Source: Streptomyces litmocidini (GTDB lineage: Bacteria; Actinomycetota; Actinomycetes; Streptomycetales; Streptomycetaceae). From it: DNA of 47,544 bases. The position numbers and the translations under genes are program-made. The DNA lies in NCBI RefSeq assembly GCF_014649755.1, contig NZ_BMTQ01000027.1, positions 1-47,544 of the forward strand. Reading direction: 5' to 3'. Positions 1 through 8,820 of this stretch are shown in pieces (within the stretch, counting starts at the first letter, position 1; the number at the start of each line of letters is the position of its first letter). The notes below the pieces were generated by a model. The model saw nothing but the letters and a program-made list of their open reading frames with translations, did no database searches and was not told the origin of the DNA.

Positions 1-217
1 CCCGCGGAGCGGGTACCCCATCGCTGCGCGATGGGAAAGCGAACCACCGCGCTGCGCGCGGTGGTTGCGCTCCCGCTCCGCGGGAGCGCTGGCGGCCCGC
101 TGTGCGGGCCGCTCACTTCCGGTGCTGCGCACCGGAAGTGAGGCTTCGTTCGCTGCGCTTCCGAAGCCGTAGGGCTTCGCCCTACCCCGGCCTTTCCGCT
201 TCGCTCCAGGCCGGGGC
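1..217. repeat. Streptomyces-type telomere (palindrome array at replicon end)
   Basis: At least eight palindromes are packed end to end. Perfect or near-perfect ones: 1-13 (CCCGC-GGA-GCGGG), 17-35, 42-66, 67-89, 92-112, 113-141 (13-bp arms) and 169-185; looser ones at 142-168 and 185-216. Most have 3-nt loops read TGC, TCC or TGT, giving the GCTGCGC pattern seen in Streptomyces telomere fold-backs. Established knowledge: archetypal Streptomyces telomeres open with this 13-bp palindrome and carry a terminal protein on the 5' end. That base 1 is the true end is inferred from palindrome I starting exactly there. Confidence 0.93.
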
Positions 218-318
218 GGCGGGTCCGCTGCGCTCCCCCGCCTTGAAGGGGCCTTCCGGCTACGCCTCCAGTCCCCCTTCGGCCCGCTGACGCGGGCCGG
301 GCTGGCTACAGGGGCGGG

Positions 319-537
319 CTACTCCCAGGAGCCGGCATGGATCTCGAAGGCCGCTCTCGCAGCGAAGGCATCATCGATCGGCACATCCCACCGGGCAGCC
401 GCTTGCTTGAGGGCTTCCTCCACTTCCTCGAGAGGCCGGGCCCAATGTGTCGAGGAAACCTCCTCCCACACCATGCGCATCCTCCTCGCCTGCTCCACCA
501 CGTGCAGAACATCCACCCTGGACGGTCTAGGCCGCAT
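319..537 (-). CDS. small subtelomeric hypothetical protein (72 aa)
   Basis: The first gene inside the telomere, transcribed toward the end. The start MRPRPSRVDV is chosen because an AGGGGA Shine-Dalgarno-like stretch lies about 7 nt upstream; the frame stays open further up but with low-complexity, non-coding-looking sequence. The protein is short, with a charged helical middle (EEVEEALKQAAARWDVP) and no signal peptide or membrane segment. Small genes of this sort do occur between telomere and helicase gene in Streptomyces, but I cannot assign a function. Confidence 0.55.
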   Translation of the reverse strand: MRPRPSRVDVLHVVEQARRMRMVWEEVSSTHWARPLEEVEEALKQAAARWDVPIDDAFAARAAFEIHAGSWE

Positions 538-754
538 GACCGATTCCCCTGACTCTCCTTTTGGACAAGGAAGCTGTTGCCCCGTCCGCTCATGGTGCTC
601 TTCACTCGAGCCGAAGGGGCGATACCGGGGGCTTTCCCGGCCAAAGGCCAGATGAGCAGGGGGGTAGGGCAGGGTGGGGACTGGGGGCAGAGCCGGCGTC
701 TGGTGTTGGTGTGGCTGGTACGGGTGGCTCCGGTGCCGGCGAGGTGCGGGAGGG

Positions 755-1189
755 TCAGGCCCGATCAGCCTTGCCTGGCGTCCAGGACCAGGGCTTCGGT
801 GCAGGGGCTGGGCCCTCCATGGCACTGCGGAGCTTTTCCTTCAGGCTCTTCGAAGGTCCTTCCTTCTCTTCCCGCTCATGGACAAGCTGGGCCGTGGTCA
901 CCCGTATATGACATTCACGGTGACGCTGCTTCACGATCACTATCCACGCCCCGTCTTGAGTGAGCAGTGCATGGCGGGCGGGCTCATCTCCTGGGCGTGC
1001 GTGACGGGCCAGGATGCCTGGGATGTGGTGCAGGGCCGCGTCCTCGGCGGCCGCGGCCGCATCCGCCCGGTCCGGGCCGATGCGGTGGGTGCCTGTAAGC
1101 ATCCATCGATGCAGTTTGAGGTCCGTGCCGTCGGCACGCTCGGTGGTCCGGGTGTCTTCCTCGATGAGGACGTACCAGTCAGCAGTCAT
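755..1189 (-). CDS. subtelomeric hypothetical protein (144 aa)
   Basis: Starts MTADWYVLIEED at the ATG complementary to 1187-1189. The first two thirds look like a compact alpha/beta domain (WYVLIEED, LKLHRWMLTGTHRIG, GAWIVIVKQRHRECHIRVTTAQLV), followed by a Lys/Glu-rich stretch and a Pro-rich tail. No signal peptide or transmembrane segment is visible. It is divergent from the helicase gene at 1523 and faces the telomere. No clear ribosome-binding site is seen. Amino-acid composition and third-position GC support coding. Function unknown. Confidence 0.6.
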   Translation of the reverse strand: MTADWYVLIEEDTRTTERADGTDLKLHRWMLTGTHRIGPDRADAAAAAEDAALHHIPGILARHARPGDEPARHALLTQDGAWIVIVKQRHRECHIRVTTAQLVHEREEKEGPSKSLKEKLRSAMEGPAPAPKPWSWTPGKADRA

Positions 1190-1522
1190 GGGCGGACTTT
1201 ATCTGTTGGTGTGAGGTGTGGGAGTGTCTTCTGGTTTGATGCAGCATGTAGAGATGGCAGAATGACGGGATACCCTGGGAATTTTTTCACTGGGTCTAGG
1301 TGCTGAATCTTGTTTTCGGTGGATCGCATTGCCCGTACTCGACAGATTTTTCGTAAGAATGGTCGCCGATGTAGAGGCACGGTGGGTAGACGGGCTGCAT
1401 CCCGTACCAGACTGTCCAGATCAGGGCGGTGAGAGCGAGGGAGGACGCCAGGTGCTTCCACGTAGGAGGTCCTGCGACGCGACGGATCATGAAGCTGATC
1501 ATAGGACGGGGAGGGAGGGGTC
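1190..1522. other. intergenic region between divergent genes
   Basis: Separates the leftward 144-aa gene from the rightward helicase gene, so promoters for both should lie here. It is locally less GC-rich (for example near 1255-1345) than its surroundings. I see no convincing gene, repeat or named operator. GGGAGGGAGGGG just before 1523 is the likely ribosome-binding site of the helicase gene. Confidence 0.5.
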
Positions 1523-4393
1523 ATGATTACGCTCAGGGAGCATCAGGTAGACCAGCGGTCGGCGTTTCGCAGATGGGTGGGATTTCCTGCACGATCTTCT
1601 GTGCCCCCGCAGGGCGCACGGGGCACGATCGTGTCAGCGACCGGCTCGGGCAAGACGATCACGGCCGCCGCGTGCGCCCTGGAATCGTTCGCGAACGGAC
1701 GGGTCCTCGTCACTGTCCCGACGTTGGACCTGCTCACGCAGACCGCCCAAGCCTGGCGGGCGGTGGGGCATCGGGCGCCGATGGTCGCGGTGTGCTCACT
1801 GGAGAACGACCCCGTCCTGAACTCGCTGGGGGTGCGGACCACCACCAACCCGATCCAACTCGCCCTGTGGGCCGTGTCCGGGCCGGTCGTCGTGTTCGCC
1901 ACGTACGCCTCGCTGGTCGACCGCGAGGACGTCGACGCTCCCGAGGGCCAGCGGAAGGTTCGCGGGCCCCTGGAAGCCGCACTCGCGGGCGGGGAGCGGC
2001 TGTACGGCCAGCAGATGGTCGGCTTCGACCTCGCCATCGTGGATGAGGCGCACGGAACCGCCGGCGATCTGGGACGTCCGTGGGCGGCGATCCATGACAA
2101 CGCCCGGATCCCCGCGGACTTCCGGCTCTACCTCACCGCGACCCCGCGCATCCTCGCCGCGCCCCGGCCCCAGAAGGGCGCGGACGGCCAAGAGGTGGAG
2201 CTCGCGACCATGGCCGACGACCCGAACGGGACCTACGGCGCGTGGCTCGCCGAGCTCGGGCTGAGCGAGGCGATCGAGCGGGAAATCCTCGCGGGGTTCG
2301 AGATCGACGTGCTGGAGATCCGCGACCCCTCCCCCGTCCTCGGGGAGTCGGAGGAAGCCAGGCGGGGCCGGCGCCTGGCGCTGCTGCAGACCGCGCTCCT
2401 GGAACACGCCGCCGCCTGGAACCTGCGTACGGTCATGACATTCCACCAGAAGGTCGAGGAGGCCGCGGCGTTCGCGGAGAAGCTGCCCCAGACGGCTGCC
2501 GCGCTGTACATGAACGACACCTCCGACGAGGGCATGGCGAGGGCGGAGAAGCTGCCCGCGTCGTCGATCGGCGCGGAGTTCTACGAGCTGGAGGCCGGCC
2601 GCCACGTCCCGCCGGACCGGGTGTGGTCGGCATGGCTGTGCGGCGACCATCTCGTGGCCGAGCGCCGGGAGGTGCTGCGCCAGTTCGCAGGCGGCATCGA
2701 CGCGGCCGGGCGCCGGGTGCACCGGGCCTTCCTCGCGAGCGTTCGCGTCCTTGGGGAAGGGGTCGACATCACCGGCGAGCGGGGCGTCGAGGCCGTGTGC
2801 TTCGCCGACACGCGCGGCTCCCAGGTCGAGATCGTGCAGAACATCGGCCGCGCGCTGAGGCTTAACCGCGACGGCAGCACGAAGGTGGCCAGGATCATCG
2901 TGCCGGTGTTCCTGGAGCCGGGCGAGGACCCCACCGACATGGTCGCCTCCGCCAGCTTCAAACCGCTCGTGGCCGTACTCCAGGGCCTGCGCTCGCATGA
3001 TGAGCGCCTGGTCGAACAGCTCGCCTCCCGCGCACTCACCAGCGGCAAGCGCAAGGTCCACCTCCAGCGCGACGAAGAAGGGCGGATCGTCGGGGCGAGC
3101 GACACGGGCGACGGTGAGGACCGGGAGGACGACACGCAGGCCGCCGCCGAGTCCGCCCTGCTGCACTTCTCCTCTCCCCGCGACGCGGCGACGATCGCCG
3201 CGTTCCTGCGCACCCGGGTCTACCGGCCGGAGTCCCTGGTGTGGCTGGAGGGCTACCAGGCCCTCATCCGCTGGCGGGCGGAGAACGAGATCACCGGCGT
3301 CTACGCCGTGCCCTACGACGTCGAGGTCGCAGTCGGCGTCACGAAGAACTTCCCCCTCGGGCGCTGGGTGCACCAGCAGCGGAAGGCGCTGCGGGCCGGG
3401 GAGCTGGAGGACCGGCGCAAGACGCTGCTGGACGCCCCGGAGGCGGGGATGGTGTGGGAGCCGGGCGAGGAGGCTTGGGAGGCCAAGCTCGCCGCCCTGC
3501 GGGCCTACCGGCGGGCGACCGGGCACCTCGCGCCCCGGCAGGACGCGGTGTGGGGCGAGGGCGAGGAGGTGGTTCCCATCGGGCAGCACATGGCCAACCT
3601 GCGCCGGAAGGGCGGCCTGGGCAAGGATCCGAAGCGGGCGGCGGAGCGCGCGGAGCAGCTGGCGGAGATCGACCCGGACTGGAACTGCCCGTGGCCGCTG
3701 AACTGGCAGCGGCACTACCGGGTCCTCGCCGACCTCGTCGACGCTGACGGAGTGCTGCCCCACATCGCGCCCGGCGTCGTCTTCGATGGCGACGACATCG
3801 GTACCTGGAGGTGGCGTCAGCAGGAACCGGGCACCTGGGCGCAGCTGGTGCCCGAGCAGCGCGAGCGGCTGACCAAGCTGGGTATCAAGGGCGCCGCCCT
3901 CCCCGTGGCGGCCGCCAGCCCGGCGCTGGCTGCCGCGCTCAAGGGGCCGAAGAAGCCGGGGAGCAAGGCGGAGACGGCGTTCCAGCGGGGGCTGACTGCC
4001 CTGGCCCAGTGGGTGGAGAAGGGAGGGCAGCGGGCCGTCCCGCGCGGCGCGGTCGTGGAGATCACGATCGACGGCGAGGCGGAGCCGGTGCCGGTGAAGC
4101 TGGGTGTGTGGCTGTCGAACACCAAGAGCCGGCGAGACAAGCTCACCACGGAGCAGCGCGCCGCTCTCGCCGCGCTGGGCATGGAGTGGGCGGGCGTCGT
4201 ACCGGCCGTCGAGGCCGCCCCAGAGCCGCCCGCCCCGCAGCCCGCGCCAGCGACAGCACCCTCGGCGGCCCTGACGAAGCGGCGGCTGCGGGAGCATCAC
4301 GAGGAGTGCGACGGGGAGCTGTACGAAGGCGGGAACTGCACCTGCTGGTCCATCGAACGGTACGGGCCCCCCTCCGAGCGGGAGAGCTACTGA
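1523..4393 (+). CDS. ttrA: TtrA-type telomere-linked superfamily 2 helicase
   Basis: A 956-aa DEAD/DEAH helicase. Seen: motif I SATGSGKTITAA (about 38-49), motif II DEAH (174-177), motif III TAT (205-207), and motif VI QNIGRALR (439-446) with the arginine-finger region. After the two RecA-like lobes come helicase-associated-type segments, for example W-x4-L-x2-Y-x4-G-H-L-A-P near 635-665 and VVFDGDDIGTWRWRQQ near 750. The C-terminus is Pro/Ala-rich with a small Cys/His cluster (HHEECD, CTCW). Known: a helicase-like gene, ttrA, lies next to many Streptomyces telomeres and has been linked to conjugal transfer. Position 1.5 kb from the telomere plus this architecture support the name. ATG at 1523 follows a strong GGAGG. 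Confidence 0.85.
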   Translation: MITLREHQVDQRSAFRRWVGFPARSSVPPQGARGTIVSATGSGKTITAAACALESFANGRVLVTVPTLDLLTQTAQAWRAVGHRAPMVAVCSLENDPVLNSLGVRTTTNPIQLALWAVSGPVVVFATYASLVDREDVDAPEGQRKVRGPLEAALAGGERLYGQQMVGFDLAIVDEAHGTAGDLGRPWAAIHDNARIPADFRLYLTATPRILAAPRPQKGADGQEVELATMADDPNGTYGAWLAELGLSEAIEREILAGFEIDVLEIRDPSPVLGESEEARRGRRLALLQTALLEHAAAWNLRTVMTFHQKVEEAAAFAEKLPQTAAALYMNDTSDEGMARAEKLPASSIGAEFYELEAGRHVPPDRVWSAWLCGDHLVAERREVLRQFAGGIDAAGRRVHRAFLASVRVLGEGVDITGERGVEAVCFADTRGSQVEIVQNIGRALRLNRDGSTKVARIIVPVFLEPGEDPTDMVASASFKPLVAVLQGLRSHDERLVEQLASRALTSGKRKVHLQRDEEGRIVGASDTGDGEDREDDTQAAAESALLHFSSPRDAATIAAFLRTRVYRPESLVWLEGYQALIRWRAENEITGVYAVPYDVEVAVGVTKNFPLGRWVHQQRKALRAGELEDRRKTLLDAPEAGMVWEPGEEAWEAKLAALRAYRRATGHLAPRQDAVWGEGEEVVPIGQHMANLRRKGGLGKDPKRAAERAEQLAEIDPDWNCPWPLNWQRHYRVLADLVDADGVLPHIAPGVVFDGDDIGTWRWRQQEPGTWAQLVPEQRERLTKLGIKGAALPVAAASPALAAALKGPKKPGSKAETAFQRGLTALAQWVEKGGQRAVPRGAVVEITIDGEAEPVPVKLGVWLSNTKSRRDKLTTEQRAALAALGMEWAGVVPAVEAAPEPPAPQPAPATAPSAALTKRRLREHHEECDGELYEGGNCTCWSIERYGPPSERESY

Positions 4394-4424
4394 GACAACC
4401 TCTGACCGCTCCCCCACCCCATGC

Positions 4425-4453
4425 GACCCCGGGCCCGCGCAGGGCCCGGGGTC
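4425..4453 (+). terminator. hairpin terminator after ttrA
   Basis: Perfect 12-bp stem GACCCCGGGCCC / GGGCCCGGGGTC with a 5-nt loop, about 30 nt after the helicase stop codon. There is no U-tract, as is usual for Streptomyces terminators. Confidence 0.75.
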
Positions 4454-4891
4454 TCGTACGACAGCAGCGGGCGTGCCAGTGGGGCTCTCCGTCGGCACAG
4501 CTGATTCAACATGCCGAACAGCGGACCGCCGCTCTGCCCCGGAAACGGTCGGCCGCCGGCTTCGTGGAACGTCGCCCTGGCGGCCCATCAGGAACTGCGC
4601 TCTGCGGGAAGGGCTCGTACGGTGGCGGCGGGACGGCGTACAGGACCGCCGCCCCGTGCCGGTCGGCGCCGGCCCCTCTCCGCCCCTCACGAGGGGCCGG
4701 CTCCGCCCCGCCAGAGGGGGCGTGCGGATCCGAAGCCACAGGCGTGGGTGGGCCCCGCCTACGGCCGGACGACTCACCCGGCCAAGGTTCGCGTGCGCTC
4801 CAGCGCCTCGCGCCTGCCCTCAGCGGCGCAAACGACCAAGAGGCTTGGTTCGGGTGCGCTCTTGCCGCCGACGGGACTCACACGGACTGTC
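4454..4891. other. intergenic stretch with no recognisable gene
   Basis: About 440 bp between the ttrA terminator and the stop of the leftward 393-aa gene. Long open frames exist in several registers but are Arg/Pro/Gly-rich, as expected by chance at this GC content. Nothing supportable found. Confidence 0.5.
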
Positions 4892-6073
4892 TCAGGTGCC
4901 TTCGTCCTCGGAGGCGGAAGCGTCCCGTAGCCGGTTGTGGAAGGCATCGGCCTGAGCACACAGCTCCCTCAGGTAGCGGAGCAACGCCTCCGGATCGGGA
5001 TTGACCAGTGCGATACGGCTCATCGTACGGACCACTGCCGCATCGTCCAGGGACGACACCCAGTCCTTGATCGTCTTCGGGTCGGCGCCCACCGGCTCCA
5101 TGGAAAGGATCCCGGGAAGCTCACGGCGCGCCAGTGTGGCCTGCATGCTCAGGTTGCCGCGCTGCGTTGCGGACATGGTGCCTGCCGACAGGAGTGCGCG
5201 TCGCAGATCGCTGTGTCCGACCGTGATGTCGAGCTGAGGGGGGATGGGGGTGTCGTGGCGGGAGCCGGTGATGAGGATCGGGATGGCTGTGGTGCGGACC
5301 CAGTCTTCGAGGTAGCCGAGTTCCTTCAGCGCGATGTTCCAGACCCCGGTGTGGGGACGCTGCAGGCAGACAGGCGGGTAGATCGACAGTTCGATCCGGG
5401 TGTCGCGGGGGCCGCTGGCCAGAATGTCTCCCGTCTGGAGGGGCAGCCCGTGTCCGGGCTGGGGGTTGCGCTCCAGGGGAAGGGCGAGGGTGAGGTCGGG
5501 GTGCTGACGGTCGGGGTGGACGGCGCCGAGGCGAGTGGCGGCGACGGCCGGGGTGCGGTGCTTGGCCAGGTTGGTGTGCTCGGCCAGGAGACGCAGTGGA
5601 TGATCGTCGGCGTCTCGGCGCTGGAAGGGCTGGAGCGTTCGGATGCGCTCGGCAAGTACGGCACCGGCGGCCAGTGGAGGCAGCTGGCGCCGGCGCCCGT
5701 GTGCGAGCCAGGACTCGAAGCGGCCCTGGTCGGGACAGGCGGGCATCTCGATGACCCGTGCTTCCTGGTCGGTCAGAGGGCGCTTCAGGAGGTACTCGAC
5801 CTCCGCGTACAGGGTGTGCTCCACCGCGGCACGCAGCTGGGTAAGGGCGTCCGCGACAAGGCGGGGTATCACCTCGGGTATCGGGGCGACAGCGCTCACC
5901 TCCACCTGGGTCCGATCGCCGTGCACCACCTCCCTGAGGGTGAGCGGACCCTGATCGGTGTAGTCATGGACGATGCGCGTGACGTCGGCGATCAGCCGGT
6001 CCACATGGGCAAGGGTGGGCACCACGTGCAGTTGATGGTCCGGTAGCCAGCCGTAGTCCGCGAGAGTCCTCAT
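4892..6073 (-). CDS. hypothetical protein (393 aa)
   Basis: Start MRTLADYGWLPDHQLHVV is placed at the ATG complementary to 6071-6073; upstream codons in the same frame are Arg/Pro-rich and unlikely to be coding. The protein is soluble-looking. The N-terminal third is mainly helical (ALTQLRAAVEHTLYAEVEYLL), followed by a His/Arg-rich segment containing LLAEHTNLAKHRTPAV, then mixed alpha/beta sequence and an acidic C-terminus (DASASEDEGT). I recognise no catalytic motif. It lies between ttrA and a ttrA relic, facing the telomere. Coding is well supported by length and codon bias; function is unknown. Confidence 0.75.
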   Translation of the reverse strand: MRTLADYGWLPDHQLHVVPTLAHVDRLIADVTRIVHDYTDQGPLTLREVVHGDRTQVEVSAVAPIPEVIPRLVADALTQLRAAVEHTLYAEVEYLLKRPLTDQEARVIEMPACPDQGRFESWLAHGRRRQLPPLAAGAVLAERIRTLQPFQRRDADDHPLRLLAEHTNLAKHRTPAVAATRLGAVHPDRQHPDLTLALPLERNPQPGHGLPLQTGDILASGPRDTRIELSIYPPVCLQRPHTGVWNIALKELGYLEDWVRTTAIPILITGSRHDTPIPPQLDITVGHSDLRRALLSAGTMSATQRGNLSMQATLARRELPGILSMEPVGADPKTIKDWVSSLDDAAVVRTMSRIALVNPDPEALLRYLRELCAQADAFHNRLRDASASEDEGT

Positions 6074-6189
6074 GACCGGAAGCGTAGCCACAGCGCACCC
6101 GTGCCGACCTGCCTGTTTCCTCCGCTCTCGATGACCTGGTGCGGGAGCGGGGGTGGACGAGGTGCTGGTAAGCGGCCGGACCGGTCTGT

Positions 6190-6462
6190 GACACGGCCGG
6201 CGTGGTCTTCGACGGCGACGATATCGGCCGGTGGAAGTGGCGGCAGCAGAAATCCGGCACCTGGGCGCAGCTGATGTCCGAGCAGCGCGAGCGGCTGACC
6301 GCGCTGGGCATCCAGGCACCGGCCCCCGCCCCGGCGCCGGCCCCGGCGGCGGCCCTGGCGGCGGGCGGCGCGGGGGAGGGGTCGTCCAAGGCGCAGCAGG
6401 CGTTCCAACGCGGCCTCGCTGCGGCGGCGCGGCCCGGCCTGCGGTGGCACCCGGGCGGGTGA
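6190..6462 (+). pseudogene. relic of a second ttrA-like helicase (C-terminal piece)
   Basis: The frame reads VVFDGDDIGRWKWRQQ, then GTWAQL, EQRERLTALGIQ, an Ala/Pro linker, and QQAFQRGLAAAARP before a stop at 6460-6462. This matches, segment for segment, the region of ttrA coded around 3775-4010 (VVFDGDDIGTWRWRQQ, GTWAQL, EQRERLTKLGIK, ETAFQRGLTALAQ). There are no helicase lobes upstream and no plausible start, so it is a fragment left by duplication or recombination of a telomere-end helicase. Confidence 0.8.
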
Positions 6463-6600
6463 ATCTTCTTCTCGCGTACGCGGGCGCAGTCCTAGCGGAG
6501 AGCGTCCAATTTGCCCAGTTTCAGAGGCACTTGACACGTTTTCATGCGTTCTGCCATGTTCTGTTCCGCCGCTTCCGGCGACCGAGCGAGAGGTGATCTC

Positions 6601-7296
6601 ATGCGACGAACCGAGTACGACGAGGGCCAGGCCGCCAGGCGCCTGAAGGTGCCCGTAGCCGCCTTCCGGTGGGCCCGGCACACCGGTCTGGTCCCGGCCC
6701 CGGACGTGTCGTCCTCCCAGTGGTCCCGGGCCGCTGTGGAGGCGCTGGACGCCGACGCCATCTGGGCCGCGGTGCCCTCTCCGCCGATCTCTGGCGGCGC
6801 GGCAGCCGACCGGATCGCCGCCGCCCTCGGCACCCCGAACCGGACCATTTACGGCGAGCCGGCGAACGTGACGGCGTTCGTGGTGCGCCGGTTCGTCGAC
6901 CGCGGCCTCCTGGTCGACCTCAGCGCGAACCCGGACGGAACGCTGCACCACCCCGGCCAGGTCGAGGAGGTCTGCCGCCGCGAGGACCTGGCCGCCCTGG
7001 TCGCCGCCGACACCCCGCTCGGACCCGAGCAGGCCGCCGCCCGCCTTCAGGTCCGCCGCGCCGACTTCAACCACATGGTCCGGCTCGGCTGGGTCCGCTC
7101 CCCGCAGTCGATCGAGGTCCGCTTCGGCACCAGCCGGGCCGGGGCCGTCGACGTCGCGCTCTACATCACGGCCTCCGTCGACGCGATCGTCCCCGCCCAC
7201 CCCGAGGTCGACTGGGAGCAGCTGCGCACGGTGGAGAAAGGTCGGCGCTCTCCGCTCGCGTCGCTGCGCCCGCAGCCGGCGCCCGTACCGGCGTAA
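6601..7296 (+). CDS. putative HTH-type DNA-binding protein (231 aa)
   Basis: ATG 6601 is chosen because GAGAGGTGA sits 5-8 nt upstream. The N-terminus (RRTEYDEGQAARRLKVPV, then FRWARHTGLVPAP) resembles a winged or MerR/excisionase-type HTH in which the helix AARRLKVPVAAFRWA would read DNA. A similar pattern recurs near residues 140-165 (PLGPEQAAARLQVRRADFNHMVRLGWV), so the protein may carry two related HTH units around a helical core. No signal peptide. A terminator follows at 7317. Proteins of this look are common in actinobacterial mobile regions; the exact role is not known to me. Confidence 0.65.
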   Translation: MRRTEYDEGQAARRLKVPVAAFRWARHTGLVPAPDVSSSQWSRAAVEALDADAIWAAVPSPPISGGAAADRIAAALGTPNRTIYGEPANVTAFVVRRFVDRGLLVDLSANPDGTLHHPGQVEEVCRREDLAALVAADTPLGPEQAAARLQVRRADFNHMVRLGWVRSPQSIEVRFGTSRAGAVDVALYITASVDAIVPAHPEVDWEQLRTVEKGRRSPLASLRPQPAPVPA

Positions 7297-7316
7297 GCCT
7301 CCAAGGTCCGTACGCC

Positions 7317-7362
7317 CGCCCGCGTCCCGCACCGCCCGGAAAGGCGGCCCGGGACGCGGGCG
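7317..7362 (+). terminator. hairpin terminator
   Basis: CGCCCGCGTCCCG (7317-7329) pairs perfectly with CGGGACGCGGGCG (7350-7362), and inner CGCC/GGCG can extend the stem. It lies 20 nt after the stop at 7296. Confidence 0.75.
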
Positions 7363-7379
7363 TTCTTCTCGCGTGCCGC

Positions 7380-7833
7380 TCACGCCTGCCCGGCCGCCGG
7401 CTCCCACAAGGGCCGGGCACGTCCGGTCCCGCTGCAGTGGAAGCACAGGCCGCCTCCCGGCGTGCTGCGGGCGCCGACGGTGCCAGCGGCGTGACGGAAG
7501 AGCCGGGTGAGGCCCACCGCGTGCGCCTCGTGGAGCGGGGCTCCTGCCGTCTGCCGAGCGTGACCTCCAGCGCCACGCCGGGACCGGTGAAATGGGCGCG
7601 CATGCCCCCGGTGACCGCACTGAGCGTCTCGTTCACCTCGCGCATCGACTCCGCGCCGGACAGCTGCACACGGGCCGCGAGGACGGTGTCGTCGGCCGCG
7701 GCGAAGGACAGCAGCCCGGCCGGGCGGGCGAGCGGCCCACGGGGTCGGGGTGGGTGTGGTGGAGCTGGGCCAGGGCGTGCCACAGGTCGCCCGGCAGATC
7801 CTGAGGTGCGGTCTCTTCTCGGCTACGTCTCAT
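7380..7833 (-). pseudogene. frameshifted zinc-finger-type gene
   Basis: Three successive minus-strand frames give one continuous-looking protein. It starts MRRSREETAPQDLPGDLW (ATG at 7831-7833) and runs to about HTHPDPV. It shifts into LLSFAAADDTVLAARVQLSG..MREVNETLSAV..MRAHFTG..VALEVTLG. It shifts again into LHEAHAVGLTRLFRHAAG, then GGGLCFHCSGTGRARPLWEPAAG and stop. The last part carries a C-x2-C knuckle. At least two frameshifts are needed, so it is probably dead unless these are sequencing errors. The intact product would be about 150 aa. Confidence 0.6.
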
Positions 7834-7971
7834 ACACCCCTGTGTAGGGCCTCCTCGGGCCGGTGAGCGCCGGGTGGGCCCGCCCCGTCCCGCGCGGTGG
7901 CACGGGGACTTCGATGCCTGTTCCGCCCGCCGGGCAGCCCGCCCCACAGCGAGGGGCGTGCTTGGCGCCGC

Positions 7972-8229
7972 CTACTCCGGGCCGGGGTCGCGCAGTGGGT
8001 TTTCGTGACCGCAGTCCCAGCAGTCCACGGTCTCGGGAAGGTTCTCGAACCGTATGCCGGGCACTCCGAAGGAGCCGTCGATGCGGAAGCCTCCGCAGCC
8101 CTGGCACGGTGTCGCGCGGAAGGGCTTGTTGCAGCGGAAGCAGGTGCCTTCCGCGCTGGTCCGGTCGAGGCGGGTAACTCGGGTGTCTGCGCTGCCGCAT
8201 CGCACGCAGAACGCTTCTTGGGCCGTCAT
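7972..8229 (-). CDS. double zinc-ribbon protein (85 aa)
   Basis: Start MTAQEAFCVRCGS. Four C-x2-C pairs are visible at residues 8/11, 30/33, 42/45 and 70/73 (CVRC, CFRC, CQGC, CWDC). That is enough for two zinc-binding ribbons separated by a short loop (GFRIDGSFGVPGIRFENLPE). Such small proteins usually bind nucleic acid or act as structural adaptors; the role here is unknown. It lies just upstream, in the same direction, of the broken zinc-finger gene at 7380-7833, so the two may once have formed an operon. Confidence 0.7.
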   Translation of the reverse strand: MTAQEAFCVRCGSADTRVTRLDRTSAEGTCFRCNKPFRATPCQGCGGFRIDGSFGVPGIRFENLPETVDCWDCGHENPLRDPGPE

Positions 8230-8397
8230 GGTTCTGGTGTACCTCAGGTTCGCGGCGTCGTTCCCCCTGCTCCGCTCCATGGGCACGTTCAGAGTCGCAG
8301 GGCCCTGATGCTCCTATTGATCGTCAAGGGGTTCCTGCGCAGGGTCGCCTTCCGTACTGCTGGCTGCTCGTCGCTGTTCTGTTGCGCGCCGTAGGTG

Positions 8398-8736
8398 GTG
8401 AGCGACAATGCCCGCATGACGGGCGGGGGAGGCAGCGTGGATCGGGATGCCACGAGGGCATGGTGGGAAGGGCTCGTTCGCCGGGTGGCTGCCGCCATGC
8501 TGGTGTCGGCCGTGCTCTCGCTCCTGGTATCGGCCCTTCTCATCGGCATCCCTCACGGATGGAAGACGGCAACGTCCTTGGCCGACGTCACACTGCGCAC
8601 GTCATGGATCGCACGTTTCCTTGTCCCGATCGCCGTCGCCATGCACCTGGTGATCCACTTCCATCGCCGCAGCAAGCTGCCGCCACGAGGCCGCCCCCGG
8701 CCCCGGTCCACCAAGAGGGGCGGCCAGCACCGCTGA
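8398..8736 (+). CDS. small membrane protein (about 112 aa)
   Basis: Two hydrophobic segments are clear: VAAAMLVSAVLSLLVSALLIGI and WIARFLVPIAVAMHLVIHFH. A basic tail follows (RRSKLPPRGRPRPRSTKRGG), which by the positive-inside rule would be cytoplasmic. The start is uncertain: GTG 8398 or ATG 8416 (MTGGGGSVDR), neither with a strong ribosome-binding site. No family recognised. Confidence 0.55.
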   Translation: MSDNARMTGGGGSVDRDATRAWWEGLVRRVAAAMLVSAVLSLLVSALLIGIPHGWKTATSLADVTLRTSWIARFLVPIAVAMHLVIHFHRRSKLPPRGRPRPRSTKRGGQHR

Positions 8737-8820
8737 CCTGGGGCCGGCCCCAGCCTGCGGAACTCATGGACGAGGCGATGATCCTATTGCCAGTCAAGAG
8801 AGTTGAGAACCTGATGGTGG

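Noticed and set aside
102..290. 62-codon open frame inside the telomere
   Set aside because: It is made of palindrome sequence; the translation is Ser/Arg/Ala-rich and has no ribosome-binding site.
1796..4777. 993-codon minus-strand open frame opposite ttrA
   Set aside because: Shadow of the helicase gene: rich in Arg, Pro, Leu and His with no domain, and the plus strand carries all helicase motifs.
7893..7930. Short similarity between 7893-7930 and 17489-17525 (GGCAC-GGGACTTCGA-GCC)
   Set aside because: Only about 20 bases match with gaps and there is no associated gene or symmetry; not enough to call a repeat family.
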